64,000 nt of DNA from contig VDFB02373365.1 in the NCBI GenBank assembly GCA_007258455.2, positions 225,460,194-225,524,193 on the forward strand, written 5' to 3'. This document shows positions 20,988 to 32,649 of the stretch, in pieces (the stretch's first letter is position 1; every line of letters starts with the position of its first letter). This DNA comes from Sequoia sempervirens (taxonomy: Eukaryota > Streptophyta > Pinopsida > Cupressales > Cupressaceae). The notes below the pieces were generated by a model, which was not told the origin of the DNA, searched no databases, and saw nothing but the letters and a program-made list of their open reading frames with translations. The translations under genes were made by a program, and so were the position numbers.

Positions 20988-23985
20988 TCACTTGTATGCC
21001 AAGGAAAGTCATGAAAATTCTTCAATAAAGTTACAATGGTAAATCCATGACAATTCAATGCACACAATCATCATGCAAAGATAGATATTAAAGTCATCTT
21101 TTCCAAAAGCACAAGGACATTCACCTCATAGTTAATGGGTAGAAAATACAGTTATATGAAGAAAAAAGTTCTACAAGAGAAAGGTATAGAATTTTCATCA
21201 ATTCTTATCAAAAGGATGACAATCATGACATCCATATCAAAGCAAATTTTGGGACTAGATATGCATTATGGTTATGTTTAACCACTTTCCAAGTTACTGA
21301 ATAAGCCCAATTCTATGTTTCATTGGCATCAAGGTTTGTCTTATTGGTTGATCACAAAGGATACCAAGGCAGTATCATTTTGGGAATACTATTGTGCATC
21401 ACAATGACTATTACATTAACCAAATGACAACTACAAGTTTAAAAAAATTCTAGTTGAAGAAGAGCATAGGTCTTAAGCATTTAGGTTTGTAGGACAACAA
21501 ACAAAAAGGAGTTTGATTTTTCAAATGTTTTCTCTTCAAGATCCTTGGGATACATTATAAAAAGTATGTTTATAGATATGAATAGGGCAGTCTTGAATGA
21601 TAGTAAGGGGGCAGTCAAGTAAAGAGTCTCATTTATGCATTTTGTTGATAATTTAAACTTTACAAGGTTATTGCCATGGTTATAATAGTTGGAGGTCATC
21701 ATACATGGTGGGAAAGTTTACAAGAATGCAAACAGGTGCAAGCACAATCATGAAGGACAAAAGGAAGTAACCTTAAATAGATGCACAATGGTAAGGATAG
21801 TCATATGAAAAAAGATGAAGTAAATACCATGGTACCTGCACAATGTATAGTCATTGTAAGTGCACAGTCACCAAGCATAGAATTAGTTAGTCATTGTCAA
21901 TCAACTGGTAAGTCATTAAGGGGTTGGACCTAATCATGGATAGCATTGCATGAGAATTTAAGAAAAGGTAGAGATATGAAGCATGAACACAATGAAGTCA
22001 TAAGTGATAGTTTATAGATCTATGCTCAATCATGAAAGTATAGTTGTAAAAGAAAGTTCAAAATGAAAAGGAACAGTCACAATGTTGAAATACTCATCTT
22101 GGAATGAAGAAGATACATAACTCAGTGACAACATAAAAAAAAATTGGAACCCACAATAGGAAAACAAGTTCAATTTGAAAATCTTGCAAAAATATAGGGA
22201 AATAGAGCATGAGGAAAATACATAGAAAATAAACATTTTCACCGTTGTTCTACATATATAGAAACTCATTTGTGTGCAAAATATGAACCCATAATGCTTC
22301 TACATAGGAAAAAATACATGTAAAAGAGGAAGCAATGTCATTTTCTGTAGAGTAAAAGAAGCTTCTCTACCATTTTCCTCATAAGATTAAAATATCAAGC
22401 CAATAGAGGGTTTTAGAAATTCATTTCACTAAAGAGAAAATCATGGATTCAATGAAAATAGTTTGCATTTGAGCTTTATGATGAAGATGTTGTCATTGAA
22501 AGAGCAACACAAGGTTTCTTATTATAGTTAGAAGAAATATCTCAGCATTTTGTAACAAAGGGGTAACTCACCAGAATGGTGGTAGCAGTAGAGAATCCAT
22601 GAACCTGTCCAATATGGCCCAAAACAATCAAACCCTCCTGAGAACTCCATGAAGTTTAGACATGATGCCTTCATGTTTTCCAAAAAATTCAAGTAAAAAA
22701 AGTGAAGTGTGAAGTGAATGTTGGTTGTGGCTTTGGTGTATTTTGCTTTGTCTTCCAAGACATAGGCTAAGTCATGTCTTTATTTTTGCATAGGTTGAAA
22801 CAAAATTGAAATGTAAAACATTTATTTAAGTGATGTTGTTATAAATCACTTTAATACGTGCTATGTAAATGCAAATAGGAGGCGTTGGTTTTTTAAGATA
22901 TGATTGAAGGAGATATAGTTGGAGATAATGACTTGTGCAAGCATATAGGGGAAGTTGGGAGGTTGACATACATGTGGAGGGAATATAGGAGTAATTTGAC
23001 TCAGTTTTGAAGACCTTGGTAAGTATCTTAGAGTGTTTTTAGGGCTCATTATGATGGGTAAAGTCATGGAGCGACTTTTTCTTCTTTCTTGTACCTTTTT
23101 GGAGATCTTTATGGGGCTAAAAAATAGGGCTTTTGTTTTTGCATGACCAAAGGAGGCTGAGTTGGAGAAATATGTGTTCCTATCTTTGTGTAACAGTTGA
23201 GAAGCATACAAGAAAGCTTTTGAATCTTTCTTAAATGAGTTCTTTTTGGCCTTAGAAAAAATTTGTAGCTTTTGGAAGCTCTTCTCAAGAAAAAGTACAA
23301 ATTGCAACTCATTTACAAGCATGTATTATAGTATTTTACCTTTGATATTCAATTAAATGTAGTGATTTTTACCTTCTCAATGTTGTTTACTGTGCGTGGT
23401 TGAATGATTTATGTATGTTTTTGTGATTTATGCTCAAATACTAGAATGTATGTCTCATCTTTAACACCTCTAAATAGAAAAAATCATGGTTTGTGTAGGT
23501 TTTAGGTTGTGTCATAGTGTTAATCAATAGTTAGTTGTGAGAATCTTCATTTTTCCTTCTAATTTTGCAAACACTAAATCCTTCCTATGAAATATTAATA
23601 CATGAACATGAGAAAGGTGTGAGTTGTGTCTTGAAATAAGTTGGCTTATTGATCTCATTGTGCATGTTATGTAGTAGTATATGTCACAAAAAAATTTTGT
23701 TTCACCTTTTAAAGCATTAGGATAGTGTTTTCATTTTCAAGTTCTCCTTCCCCTTTTTCTCCACAAAAGCTTTAGTTTAGAGTACTTTAGGTGAGTAACT
23801 TAGGAGCCAACTTTCTTTGGAGGTCCATTCCAAGTTTAGGTAACCCACAACCTAGGAAAGTTCCAATGTTTCTCCAAAGTGCTATATTTTGCAACTTAGC
23901 AAGTGTACAATTTTGGAGATGATAGATTCTAGATTGAGGTGATTATCTGCTTTTGTAGAAGGATAGCCTTAATAGTGAGGAAACT
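20988..23985. other. 3-kb stretch with no recognisable gene
   Basis: AT-rich sequence with no LTR edges or family match I can make. The longest open frame, 22861-23322 on the minus strand (153 codons, Lys/Ser-rich, no motif), is not supported by anything beyond its length. The 21700-22000 part repeats words such as CACAATCATG and AGTCATT without clear periodicity. Confidence 0.5.
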
Positions 23986-25245
23986 ATGGGAGGTCCCAAA
24001 AATAAAATAATGATCATATTTTATATTCCATATGATCATGAGATTAGCCCTAAAAGTGGTTCCACCACCCCCGTTGGTCGTAGGTCAACCCGTCTTTCTC
24101 TGGATACTTCTAAGGGAAAGGAAATAAGTAAGAAAACTAATAAGAAAACTAAAAATTCTACTAATAAAAATACAAAGGCCCCTTTGGATATTGAGAACAA
24201 AAAAGGGAAGAGTTTCTAGGGAGGAGAATGATATCTTGTCTGAGGAGGTGTATGTCCTAGATGGTTTTGGAGAAACTGAGCTGTTTGAGGAATAAGTGTC
24301 AGTGTTTGACGATATTGAGGATTCTAGTCAAGAAGAGGAAGAAGGTAACAATCAAAAGGAGGAGAAGCATGGCAAGGATGAGGGGACAAATTTTGGAGAA
24401 AAGGGAAACATAAATGAAACCCAATCAACTTGGAAGCCATCAAAACTACCACTAATACCCCTATCAATGTTGAGAGTTTGAAAGAAAAAAACTAAAATTG
24501 AAAAGAAAAAAATGAAAATGCTTGAAGAGAGGATGGAGCAACTCAAAAGAATGTTGCAGAAAGAAGATAATTCACATAGGCTCCATGCTATTGAGGAGGC
24601 CATCAAGAATTTCTATAGAGTGATGGATGGAGTCATGAAAAGAGCTGTGATGGGTACTATATTTGGATAGGGCAAGATCAAAAAGTAGTAGAGGAAAAAA
24701 GGAAACATGGATGAATTTTATTAGTGCGGGGAGATGGAGACCAAGGATAGCCTTGAGGAAACAATGGAAGACCTGAAGAAAGCTTGGAGCCCTATAGAGG
24801 AAGCCTAATCCTTTGTTATATGCTTCTTGCTTTTTTGTCTTTTAATGTCTTTGGTCAATTGGTGTTTTGGCTCTATTGTAATGTTTATTTTTGATAATGG
24901 CTTGGTAAGCCCGAATTGTGTTTACATTCTTTTAATCTCTAGTTTGAAGGTTATTTACTTGTTGGGAACTTATGATAGGTTATTCTTGCCTTATTATAAT
25001 CTTTGGGTTGACGATAGTACGATCTGGTTAAAACTTTATTGGTACTTGGATAGGGTTATCTATTTTGATTCTTTAGGTATTAGTTGATGCTTTTTCTCAG
25101 TGGTTTTCGTGAGTAGATGTAGTGTTGTTTCCTATTTTGTTGTCTCGTCTGTTTTGTTGTTCTTGTTTGGTTGTTGCTACATTGGACAGTTTTGTTGTTA
25201 TTTTATGGGATTAGGGACCTTACCCTACTTATTTAATAAAATAAA
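23986..25245 (+). mobile_element. Repetitive coding family G, copy 1 (C-terminal half)
   Basis: An unrecognised protein family also present at 54360-56600 on the other strand. Copy 1 begins MGGPKNKIMI, then TTPVGRRSTRLSLDTSKGKE, a Lys-rich patch, an acidic patch (VFDDIEDSSQEEEEG) and a predicted coiled coil (LEERMEQLKRMLQ, AIEEAIKNFYRVMDGVMKRA), ending EETMEDLKKAWSPIEEA at about 24807. Copy 2 has the same order and C-terminal wording. The 3' UTR (24810-25245) also matches copy 2 and ends GGGACCTTACCCTACTTA followed by an A-rich tail (AATAAAATAAAATAAAA). The tail suggests spread by copying RNA. Stops interrupt the frame. Function unknown. Confidence 0.6.
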
Positions 25246-25249
25246 ATAA

Positions 25250-28130
25250 AAATATATGTGAATATATAATTAGACGCAATAAGGTCCCTCTCTTTGTCTT
25301 GGTATAGGTTTTCATTTCTTCTTTTCCACAAAAACCATAATATTTCAATAGTTAAAATAGACCACAGTATCTTAAACTCAACATTAAAACCTTTAACATA
25401 CTCATACAAGATTTCAAACCAAGTGATATTATTCCTATAGTCCCACCCCTTCATATTCCCTAAGAAATTAGAACAAATAGCAGAGGTATACCGACATTTA
25501 AAAAAAAATATGTTCAATATCTTCATCATAGTTACATACAAGATAAAGCATTGTGCTAGCACCACTAACAACTTTTTTTAACAACAACAACCACTTGAAG
25601 TGGCATATTTTTAGGTTCAATCTTCCTAGACCAACAAACTTTAATAATTTTAGACTCCCCATATCTAAATTCTAGGATTGATTAACATGATTGAGTACCT
25701 CTTGGGAAGGGGTAAGAATTTTTTATAGACCAATAGACTTGACATCTAATATTGGGGTGTCATCAATCCATTTAAAATAACCATAATTGCTCTCCTTATT
25801 TTTAACTTCAACTATAAACTATATGTAATTCAAATTTATTTTGACAAAGGAGTATGTTATTCTATTGACATCATTTATATCAAATTCTTCAATTTTTTTT
25901 CTCTTTCCTTCAACATATTATTATGTAAAATCATTTCTTATCAAAGCACCCTTGCATTAATGCTAAGGTTTTATTGTTATTATACAAATTCCACCATATA
26001 GATTTGGATACCCATAGACAATTTTGGTTCTAGAAATTGCCTCCCCATCAACAATCAAGTTCTTGCATGACTCCCAGGCCTTCCAAATGCTACCATAAAT
26101 TGTAGACCCAGTTGATTTAGATATGAACTTACAAAATAGAATATCATGTAAATGTAGATTTTTTGAGGACTTTACTTTCCTTAGGACAATTTCTTGGATA
26201 CTTTTCTTGATTAATACCTTCCAAGGTTCATTACTAGTTAATTCCTTCACAATCCACTTGGAATCTAAGGCTATACCTTGTATTTTTAGGTCCTTTAGAC
26301 CCAACCACTGAAGACAACACCAATGCCATTTGACTTCATTTCTATTTTTATTACCCTTTCCATCCAACCATAAGAAGTTTCTAATATGTTTGTGGACTAT
26401 ATTTATTTGATAACTTGTAAAAAACCAAAATGAAGTATAGTATATTGAATAGGAAGACAAGATTTTTTGACATGCATTCTTCTTCCAGCAATGGAAAGAT
26501 AATTATTATTCTAGCTCTTTAGTTTTTTCTCAATTTTTGCAAGCATCCAATACCACATGTTTTTGAGAGAGGAGCTCATAGAGAAGGGAATATCCAAATA
26601 CCTCACAATTTTATCTAAACCATACTGCTTCCATTCATATTTGTAGAACCAATTAGGAGGATTAGGTTTCCAAATTAAGAGGACTAATTTAGTGTTGGAT
26701 ATTTTAGATCCAAATGCTTGACAAAGAACATTCAACCTATTAACAACATTATCCATGTTCTTTTCAAACAATTTAGGGAATAAAGTAGTGCCATTAGAAA
26801 AATAGATGTTCATTAGATTAGAGCTATCTGGTAGTATCACACCCTTCATAGGCTTCTCTAGTCTCTCTATCCTCAACAAATAATACATTCCTTTAATAGA
26901 AATGACAAACAATGTCAGGGCCAAGGGACACCCTTTCCTTAAAGACCTTCCTAGAAAGAAGGGCATTGTGAGTCCACCATTTACCTCAATTTGTGCATTT
27001 GCATCTTTGAATATGACTTTAACCATATTGTAGAACTCCTTTGGAAAGAAAAAAGCTTCTATCATAGTAGTCACAAATGACCATTCTATTTTTTCATATT
27101 AGGCTTTTTCAAAGTATAGGAGAAGAATCCCCACTTCTTGATTACTTATTTTTAGCCCAATCAAGATCTTCCCAAATTATAATCAAGTTTTCTAATATGT
27201 ACCTACCTTTAATAAAACCAATTTGTGTATGGTTAATTATCTTGGGTAGGATCTCCTTTAGTCTCCTAGCCAACACCTTTTCCAATATTTTCTATGAGAC
27301 ATTTAAGAGAGAAATGGGCCTCTAGTTTCTAATATTTCTCGTCTCCATCTTTTTCCAACAATTTTATTATCCCCTTATTATTGTTTTCTACCAAGGAACC
27401 CTTTTCAATTCCTTCTTGGTACACTATAAGCAAGTCCTCCACTATCCAATCCATGTTTTCTTTGTAGAATTCAACCAGTAAACCATTCACATTAGGTGAT
27501 TTCCCATTTAGAAGGGAGATAATGGTATTAGTGATCTCTTCCTTTGAGATCTTCATTTCCAACAGTCCTTCATTTCTTCACCAATTGTTTTAGGAATAAT
27601 CAGTTTACACAATTCTTGAGCCTTGCAAACTTGGTAACTTTTATCCTCTGTAGTAAACAATTCCTTATAAAACTTAAGGAAGATTTCCTTTATTTCATCA
27701 TTATTATGAACCCAAACAACATCCTTCCTGACATAATCGATGGACTCAATAACTTGTTTAGATCTCAACATATTGAAAAGATACTTAGTTCACTTATCAC
27801 CATCTTTGACACATTTTACCTTTTCCCTGAACCAAGCACCTTGAGCTTTCCTTATTTGGAACCTCCTAACATTATGCCTAATCCCCTTGATTTTATCACC
27901 CAATACTACACAGTTCTTATTGTTTTGTAGTTAAGTTTTAGTTTCTAGGAGATCATCTTGAAGAGAACATTCAATCCTTCTACTTTATATAGATTTTTTT
28001 TCCCAATTACCTTTAATAGTGTTATGAAGTTAGTTGTCAAATCTACATAGAAGTTAATGGAAAAATATGTTGGTTCCATTATCAATTTAATCATTCTCAA
28101 TATTTTGATACTATCTCAGCAGTCTTGGCT
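25250..28130 (-). mobile_element. 5'-truncated LINE (L1-like), copy 1
   Basis: Minus-strand non-LTR retrotransposon. Endonuclease and ORF1 are missing on the right, where element D begins. The RT region starts near 27562 with EITNTIISLLNGKSPNVNGL and EFYKENMDWIVEDLL. RT motif PFFLGRSLRKGCPLALTLF (usually QGDPLSP) lies at 27074-26511. The active site reads YFSNGTTLF where relatives have F/YADDT, so both Asp are lost. The C-terminal part (26460-25963) and a degraded zf-RVT-like zinc segment (25571-25400, IEILWFLWKRRNENLYQD) follow. RNase H is absent; G copy 1 lies tail-to-tail next to it. Confidence 0.82.
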
Positions 28131-28132
28131 CT

Positions 28133-29154
28133 TGATGTAGGAGCATCCCATGTGAACAACAATTAACATCAAAAAAAAAAAATTATGATCATTGTGCATT
28201 TTTGGTTTTGGTGGTTGATTTGATGAAGGTTAGTTGACATTGTTGATATTGATTGTCAAAATGTCACACATCAAATTTTAACTTTGAGTAGGAATTTATT
28301 TTACAATGTTTGATAGATTTAATTCTATTTGTTCAATCCTAATCTCAAAACCATTCAATGAGTTCAAGCTAATAATAAATGTTGGTGTTATGGATTTTCT
28401 TCTCTATCTTTTAGTCTAATCAGTTTGTAGATGCATGCTTATTTATTATTGGCTGGCCAAAAAAATTTGTGTCTCTCTGTAGCTTCATTTATCTTTCATT
28501 ATTTTGGTGAAAAAATGAAGAATTGAAGGATCACAGTGTATGAAACAAGAAAAAAAAGTTAAAATGACATTTCATATTTAAATTAAAGAAGAGAACACAG
28601 TTAAAAGAAAATTGGAGAAATAGAAGATGAAAGGGGTTGAAATTGAAAAGTGGAAGAAAATCAAACAAAATAAAAAGAGAATGGAAAGGGGTGACTAGAA
28701 AAAGAATAGAAGTTGAAGAAAATTGTAAACCAATTGTGAAGGGAACCTTCCATAATAAAATTAAATGAAAAAAAAATTAACTACTAAAAAAAGGAAAGAT
28801 TGATTAGAGGGAGAAAATGGAGGGGCATGATTGAGCAAGGAAAAAGACAACACTATTTGAAGGGAAGAGGGAGGTGTAGGGGTGACAGGGGAGGGGTTGT
28901 GCAAGAACTTGAGCATGGAAAATAGGAAGGAGAGGGTTGGTCATGGCGAACAAAAAGGAAGTCATGGCACAAATAAATGAATATGGAGTTGCGCCAAACA
29001 TAGAAATTGAGATATGAGTGCAACAGAGAAAAAGTTGGTGTTAAGAAAGGTGCACCATAGTGGAGTTGAGGAATTCTCATTTATTTGGTATTGTGAGTTA
29101 TGATTAAATTTGTTCATGAAAAAGAGGAAAGGGGGATATTTTCCTTTTGTGTCA
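28133..29154 (+). repeat. 5' LTR of element D
   Basis: A 1022-bp LTR. Its first 340 bp recur at 30300-30640, including GATTGTCAAAATGTCACACA and TTGAGC..GATAATAAATG. The opening TGATGTAGGAGCATCC..ACAACAATTAACATCA is close to the LTR start of element E. Purine-rich interior at 28600-29000. The end is fixed by the PBS two bases downstream. Confidence 0.72.
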
Positions 29155-29156
29155 AT

Positions 29157-29171
29157 TGGTATCAAAGTAGG
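29157..29171 (+). promoter_or_regulatory. Primer-binding site of element D
   Basis: TGGTATCAAAGTAGG, matching the initiator tRNA-Met type except for A in place of G at the ninth base. It sets the end of the 5' LTR at 29154. Confidence 0.7.
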
Positions 29172-29399
29172 TAGTCTTGAGAGTGGAGAGGATCTACTAG
29201 GACCTTTAGGTGGTGTTGTGCAGACAAATCACCGAATATGAGGTAGTTTGAACTTAAAATAGTGCGTGAAGTAAGAGAGTTGTCCAAGAAGCTCGAGACA
29301 ATTATTGCAAGTGTGTGAGGAATCCTAAGAAATTGAGAGCTAAGAGGGAAACACAGTGAACATGTAGAGCATGTGGATTGTAGATTGAGGAAAGAAATT

Positions 29400-30200
29400 G
29401 CAATAGATAAGATGGGATGGGTCATGGGGAGACCCACAATAATATTGTTCTAGGAACAATATTGGGAGAAAGTAGAAAATGAAAAGTTTGAAGCAATGGG
29501 AAAGATAGTACACGAGGAAGTGGGGAAGATCTAGGGTAGGATCAAGAAATTGGAAAAGAGTATTGGAAAATGTGAGAGGATATTGGTGAAGAAAAGTGAG
29601 AAGAAGAAAGAAGTGTTGTAGCCTAAGGTAGAATGAGAAGGATGTGAGAGCAGCCCCTACAAACATACGTGGAGAAGATGAGAAGATGAAGGAAAGTGAA
29701 GAAGTGAATAATAAAAATAAGATAGCAATAGAGGATGGAGATGTAGTTGAGATTGCAATGATGGAGATTGAAGATGTTGCAACAGATGACGAGGAGGTAA
29801 AAGTTACAACAACGAAAGAGAAAGAGGTAAAATTGAATTTTCTTGAAATTAATGATGATAATTTTGAGTGGGAATTTCATATTGTTGAGGTGAATAAGGA
29901 GTTATTTGATAGATAGATGGTTTATGTGATTGTAAATTGGTGTATGGATAAGCATTTTCATATAGAAGTTGTGGAGGATGTTGCAAGATTTTGATGGAGG
30001 TGGTTGATTGATGGTGGGATAGATCCCACAAAGGAGGACTGGAGAAGAGGGAGTATTTTGTGGAGGAAAATATATGGTGGACATGATTCCATGAGAGGGA
30101 GAAGGAAGAGAATGCAGTGTTCTTAGAGGAAGATGGTGCATGTTCTAGTACGGTGATGGAAGAAGGGGAAGAAATAGTTTTGGTGCACATTATTCAGTGA
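29400..30200 (+). pseudogene. Unknown charged ORF of element D
   Basis: The best open part is 29644-29916 (RAAPTNIRGEDEKMKESEEV onward, Glu/Lys-rich). After a stop the homology to element E continues: VNWCMDKHFHIEVVEDVARF, WRWLIDGGIDPTKEDWRR, then KIYGGHDSMRGRRKRMQ. Element E reads VDWCVDVAYLYVEALKDAL, WRWSICDRIKP and WMGHGGHESTRERKKK in the same order. The part upstream (29400-29600) is coiled-coil-like (IKKLEKSIGKCERI). I recognise no domain. Conservation between two diverged copies argues the protein once mattered; it could be a reduced gag. Confidence 0.6.
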
Positions 30201-30298
30201 TGAATTTTGTTGCAGGTTGGTTGGAACTTGGAAGAGTAGTTTGACCACTTAACTCCACCTTTGTGAGCCTATGCTCATAAATTTCCTACTCAGCATGT

Positions 30299-30640
30299 CT
30301 AATGCAAGAGCATCTCGAGTGAATAACAATCGACATCAATAAAAAATTGTTTTATGATCATTGTGAATTTTTGGTTTCAGTGGTTGATTTGATGAAGGTT
30401 AGCTAGCATTGTTAACATTGATTGTCAAAATGTCACACATCAAATTTAAAATTTGAGCAGGCATTTATTTTGTAATGTTTTATAAATTTTATTTTATTTG
30501 TTCAATCTTGATCTTGAAATTGCTCAATAAGTTTGAGCTGATAATAAATGGTGGTGCTATGTCATTGCTTCTCTATCTTTTAGTCTAATAACTTTGAAAA
30601 CTTAGGATTATTTATTATTAGTTGGCCAAAATTTTCTCTC
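30299..30640 (+). repeat. Truncated 3' LTR of element D
   Basis: Matches the first 340 bp of the 5' LTR and stops at about 30640, where an unrelated repeat begins. The start has drifted from TGATGT to TAATGC. Confidence 0.65.
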
Positions 30641-30649
30641 CCCATAGAA

Positions 30650-31890
30650 AACATATACCTATCTTAGTGAGAAAGGAGCATTAGGTGCAACTCTTCTTCT
30701 AGCTCAATTGGAGAAGCAAGGTAAATAATATATAAAGTTTCATTTACTTATATTTGATTCCTTTCTTATGATTTGTTTTTCAATTTTTCATAAGGAAATA
30801 CAAAGACTACTTGGCCTCTTTAGCTAATAAACTAAATGCAAGGTGTATATACTGTAAAATTCATTGCTAACACTCAACTTAGCATTTTCTTCAATAATTA
30901 ATTAATTAAATAATTATAAATTATCCCTACAATCCACCATGTTTCTACATTCACATTGTTTATAAATAATTTTATTAATCCACATTCCCCTAATTAATTA
31001 AATAACTTAAACATATTTATTTAATTACTCTTCCACTTCTTCTATGAGATTAATTAATTAGACTTAGTCCCAATAATTCCTCTCACCTTGATTAATTAAT
31101 TAATCCATGATTAACTAATTAATTAAACCTCCTTAGCCCCCACTAATATTTCATCTATTTGTAAATCCTAAACTTGTCATCATTTGAAAAGTTTCCTATC
31201 ATTCATCATGCTCCCACAAGAGTGAACATGCCACCTAATCCCACTTTCTGACTCACACACGTTTAAGAATTAAATCATGTAAGCTTGAAATCCTCCCAAG
31301 CCTCCACCACATCATTGTCTTAAGTGGTCTACACTGACTATCTTTTCTCACATATGTGTGAGCATGATTATCCCACATGGGTATCCACCTTACCTCTTAC
31401 AAATGTTAGAGTGATCACATATATGCGAGAACACCCACTCTCACAACCTATGGACACTTGTCATTTGATTTCTTCCCCCTTTTAACACTTGTTATAAAGA
31501 TACACCATCAATCGAAGCACTCACCCTCACAAATATTATCCCTTCATCAAATTTCAATCCCAACCCTCCACTTCGTTTGTCAAAAATATACAAGGAGCAT
31601 GAAATTTCCTCCATTGATAAATACAACATCCTTATGTCAAATTCATGTTTGTCTCTCAAAAATCAATCATACACTTATGCTATTATTATGCTCATTTGTT
31701 AAGGAATTCAAATTAATCCACATAAGAAAATAATACCTATCTTAGTAAGAAAATTAAGTGGACTATTGAATGCAATTTTTTTCCTAGTTCAATTAGATAA
31801 GGTAAATAATTTATAAGGTTTTGTTTATTTGCATTTGAATCCTTGTTTATGATTTATTTTTCTCTTGTATTCACAAGGAAATACAAAAAC
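30650..31890. repeat. Diverged direct repeat pair around a TTAATTAA-rich block
   Basis: 30655-30808 and 31738-31889 are diverged direct copies (both start ACCTATCTTAGT and end AAGGAAATACA). Between them, 30895-31130 is rich in TTAATTAA, like the LTRs of element C. One reading is an old Tat-like LTR from about 30853 (TGTAAAATTC) to 31889 preceded by a fragment of its partner; the edges are not secure. Confidence 0.45.
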
Positions 31891-32011
31891 ACTTTGACCA
31901 CTTGATCTATCTTATCCTCATACTTTTTTGTATTTGTAGCCACCTTTCTTAAATATATATTATCTTTTTACATAGATTTTTCCTTATGTGTAAAGTTTTG
32001 GAGTAGCCAAA

Positions 32012-32648
32012 ATCTACTTGTAAACTCAAAACAATCCACAAATGAGCATATGAAAAATGAGAAAATATCATAAGAATGTGATGTATTGTAAAATGTACAA
32101 ATGAACCTTGCTTATAAAGACAAGGATGAAGAGGTGAGAAGGTAGGAGTCAAAATTTTACTACCTCTCCAAGTATGAAAAAAGTGTAGGACTCTATGGAC
32201 AAGTGTTGGGACACTTGGTGAGTGTACATGAGGTGAGAAAAAATCCTAGATAACCTTTAAGTGAGCTTAAATATATTGTGAATAGGACTCTACTCAATAG
32301 GCTAAAACCTAACTAGTTTGATAATACCTCCTTTCACTAACATCTACTTACAAACTCAAAACGATCCACAAATGAGCATGTAATGCAATGAAAAATGTAC
32401 ACGTGATCCTTGCTTGTAAAGGAAAGGATGAAGAAGTGAGAAGGTGGGATTCAAACTTTGACTACCCCTCCTAGTATGAAAAAAGTGTAGGACTTTATGG
32501 ACAATTATTAAGACACTTGGTGAGTCTATTTATGAGGTGAGAAAAAAGTCTAGATAACCTTTAAATGATCTTAAGTGTAGTGTGAAAATGACTCTACTAG
32601 GTAGGTTAAAAGCTAACTAGTTTTATAATACCTCTTCTCACACTAACA
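32012..32648. repeat. Tandem duplication, two units of about 0.3 kb
   Basis: Units start at 32012 and 32342 with ATCTACTTRYAAACTCAAAA and end TTTCACTAAC / CTCACACTAAC. Shared inner words include AGTATGAAAAAAGTGTAGGA and GATAACCTTTAA. Unit 1 is 330 bp and unit 2 about 307 bp, roughly 80% alike by eye. No coding potential or family match. Confidence 0.8.
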
Positions 32649-32649
32649 T

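Larger units (their letters stand above)
28133..30640 (+). mobile_element. Element D: small non-autonomous LTR element
   Basis: The 5' LTR spans 28133-29154 (TGATGTAGGAGC to GTGTCA). PBS TGGTATCAAAGTAGG follows at 29157-29171 (initiator-Met type with one change). The internal region of about 1.1 kb holds one charged ORF. The 3' LTR starts at 30300 (TAATGCAAGAGC) but matches the 5' LTR only to about 30640, so it is truncated. No RT, integrase or protease is present. The internal region and the bases just before the 3' LTR match element E (35588-40256), so D and E form one family. Confidence 0.75.

Noticed and set aside
22861..23322. 153-codon minus-strand frame
   Set aside because: No motif, no second copy, no promoter or neighbours to support it. 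Mentioned only within the unassigned stretch.
28804..29666. Overlapping minus-strand frames over the D LTR and interior
   Set aside because: They arise because the plus strand is purine-rich; homology to element E supports the plus-strand reading.
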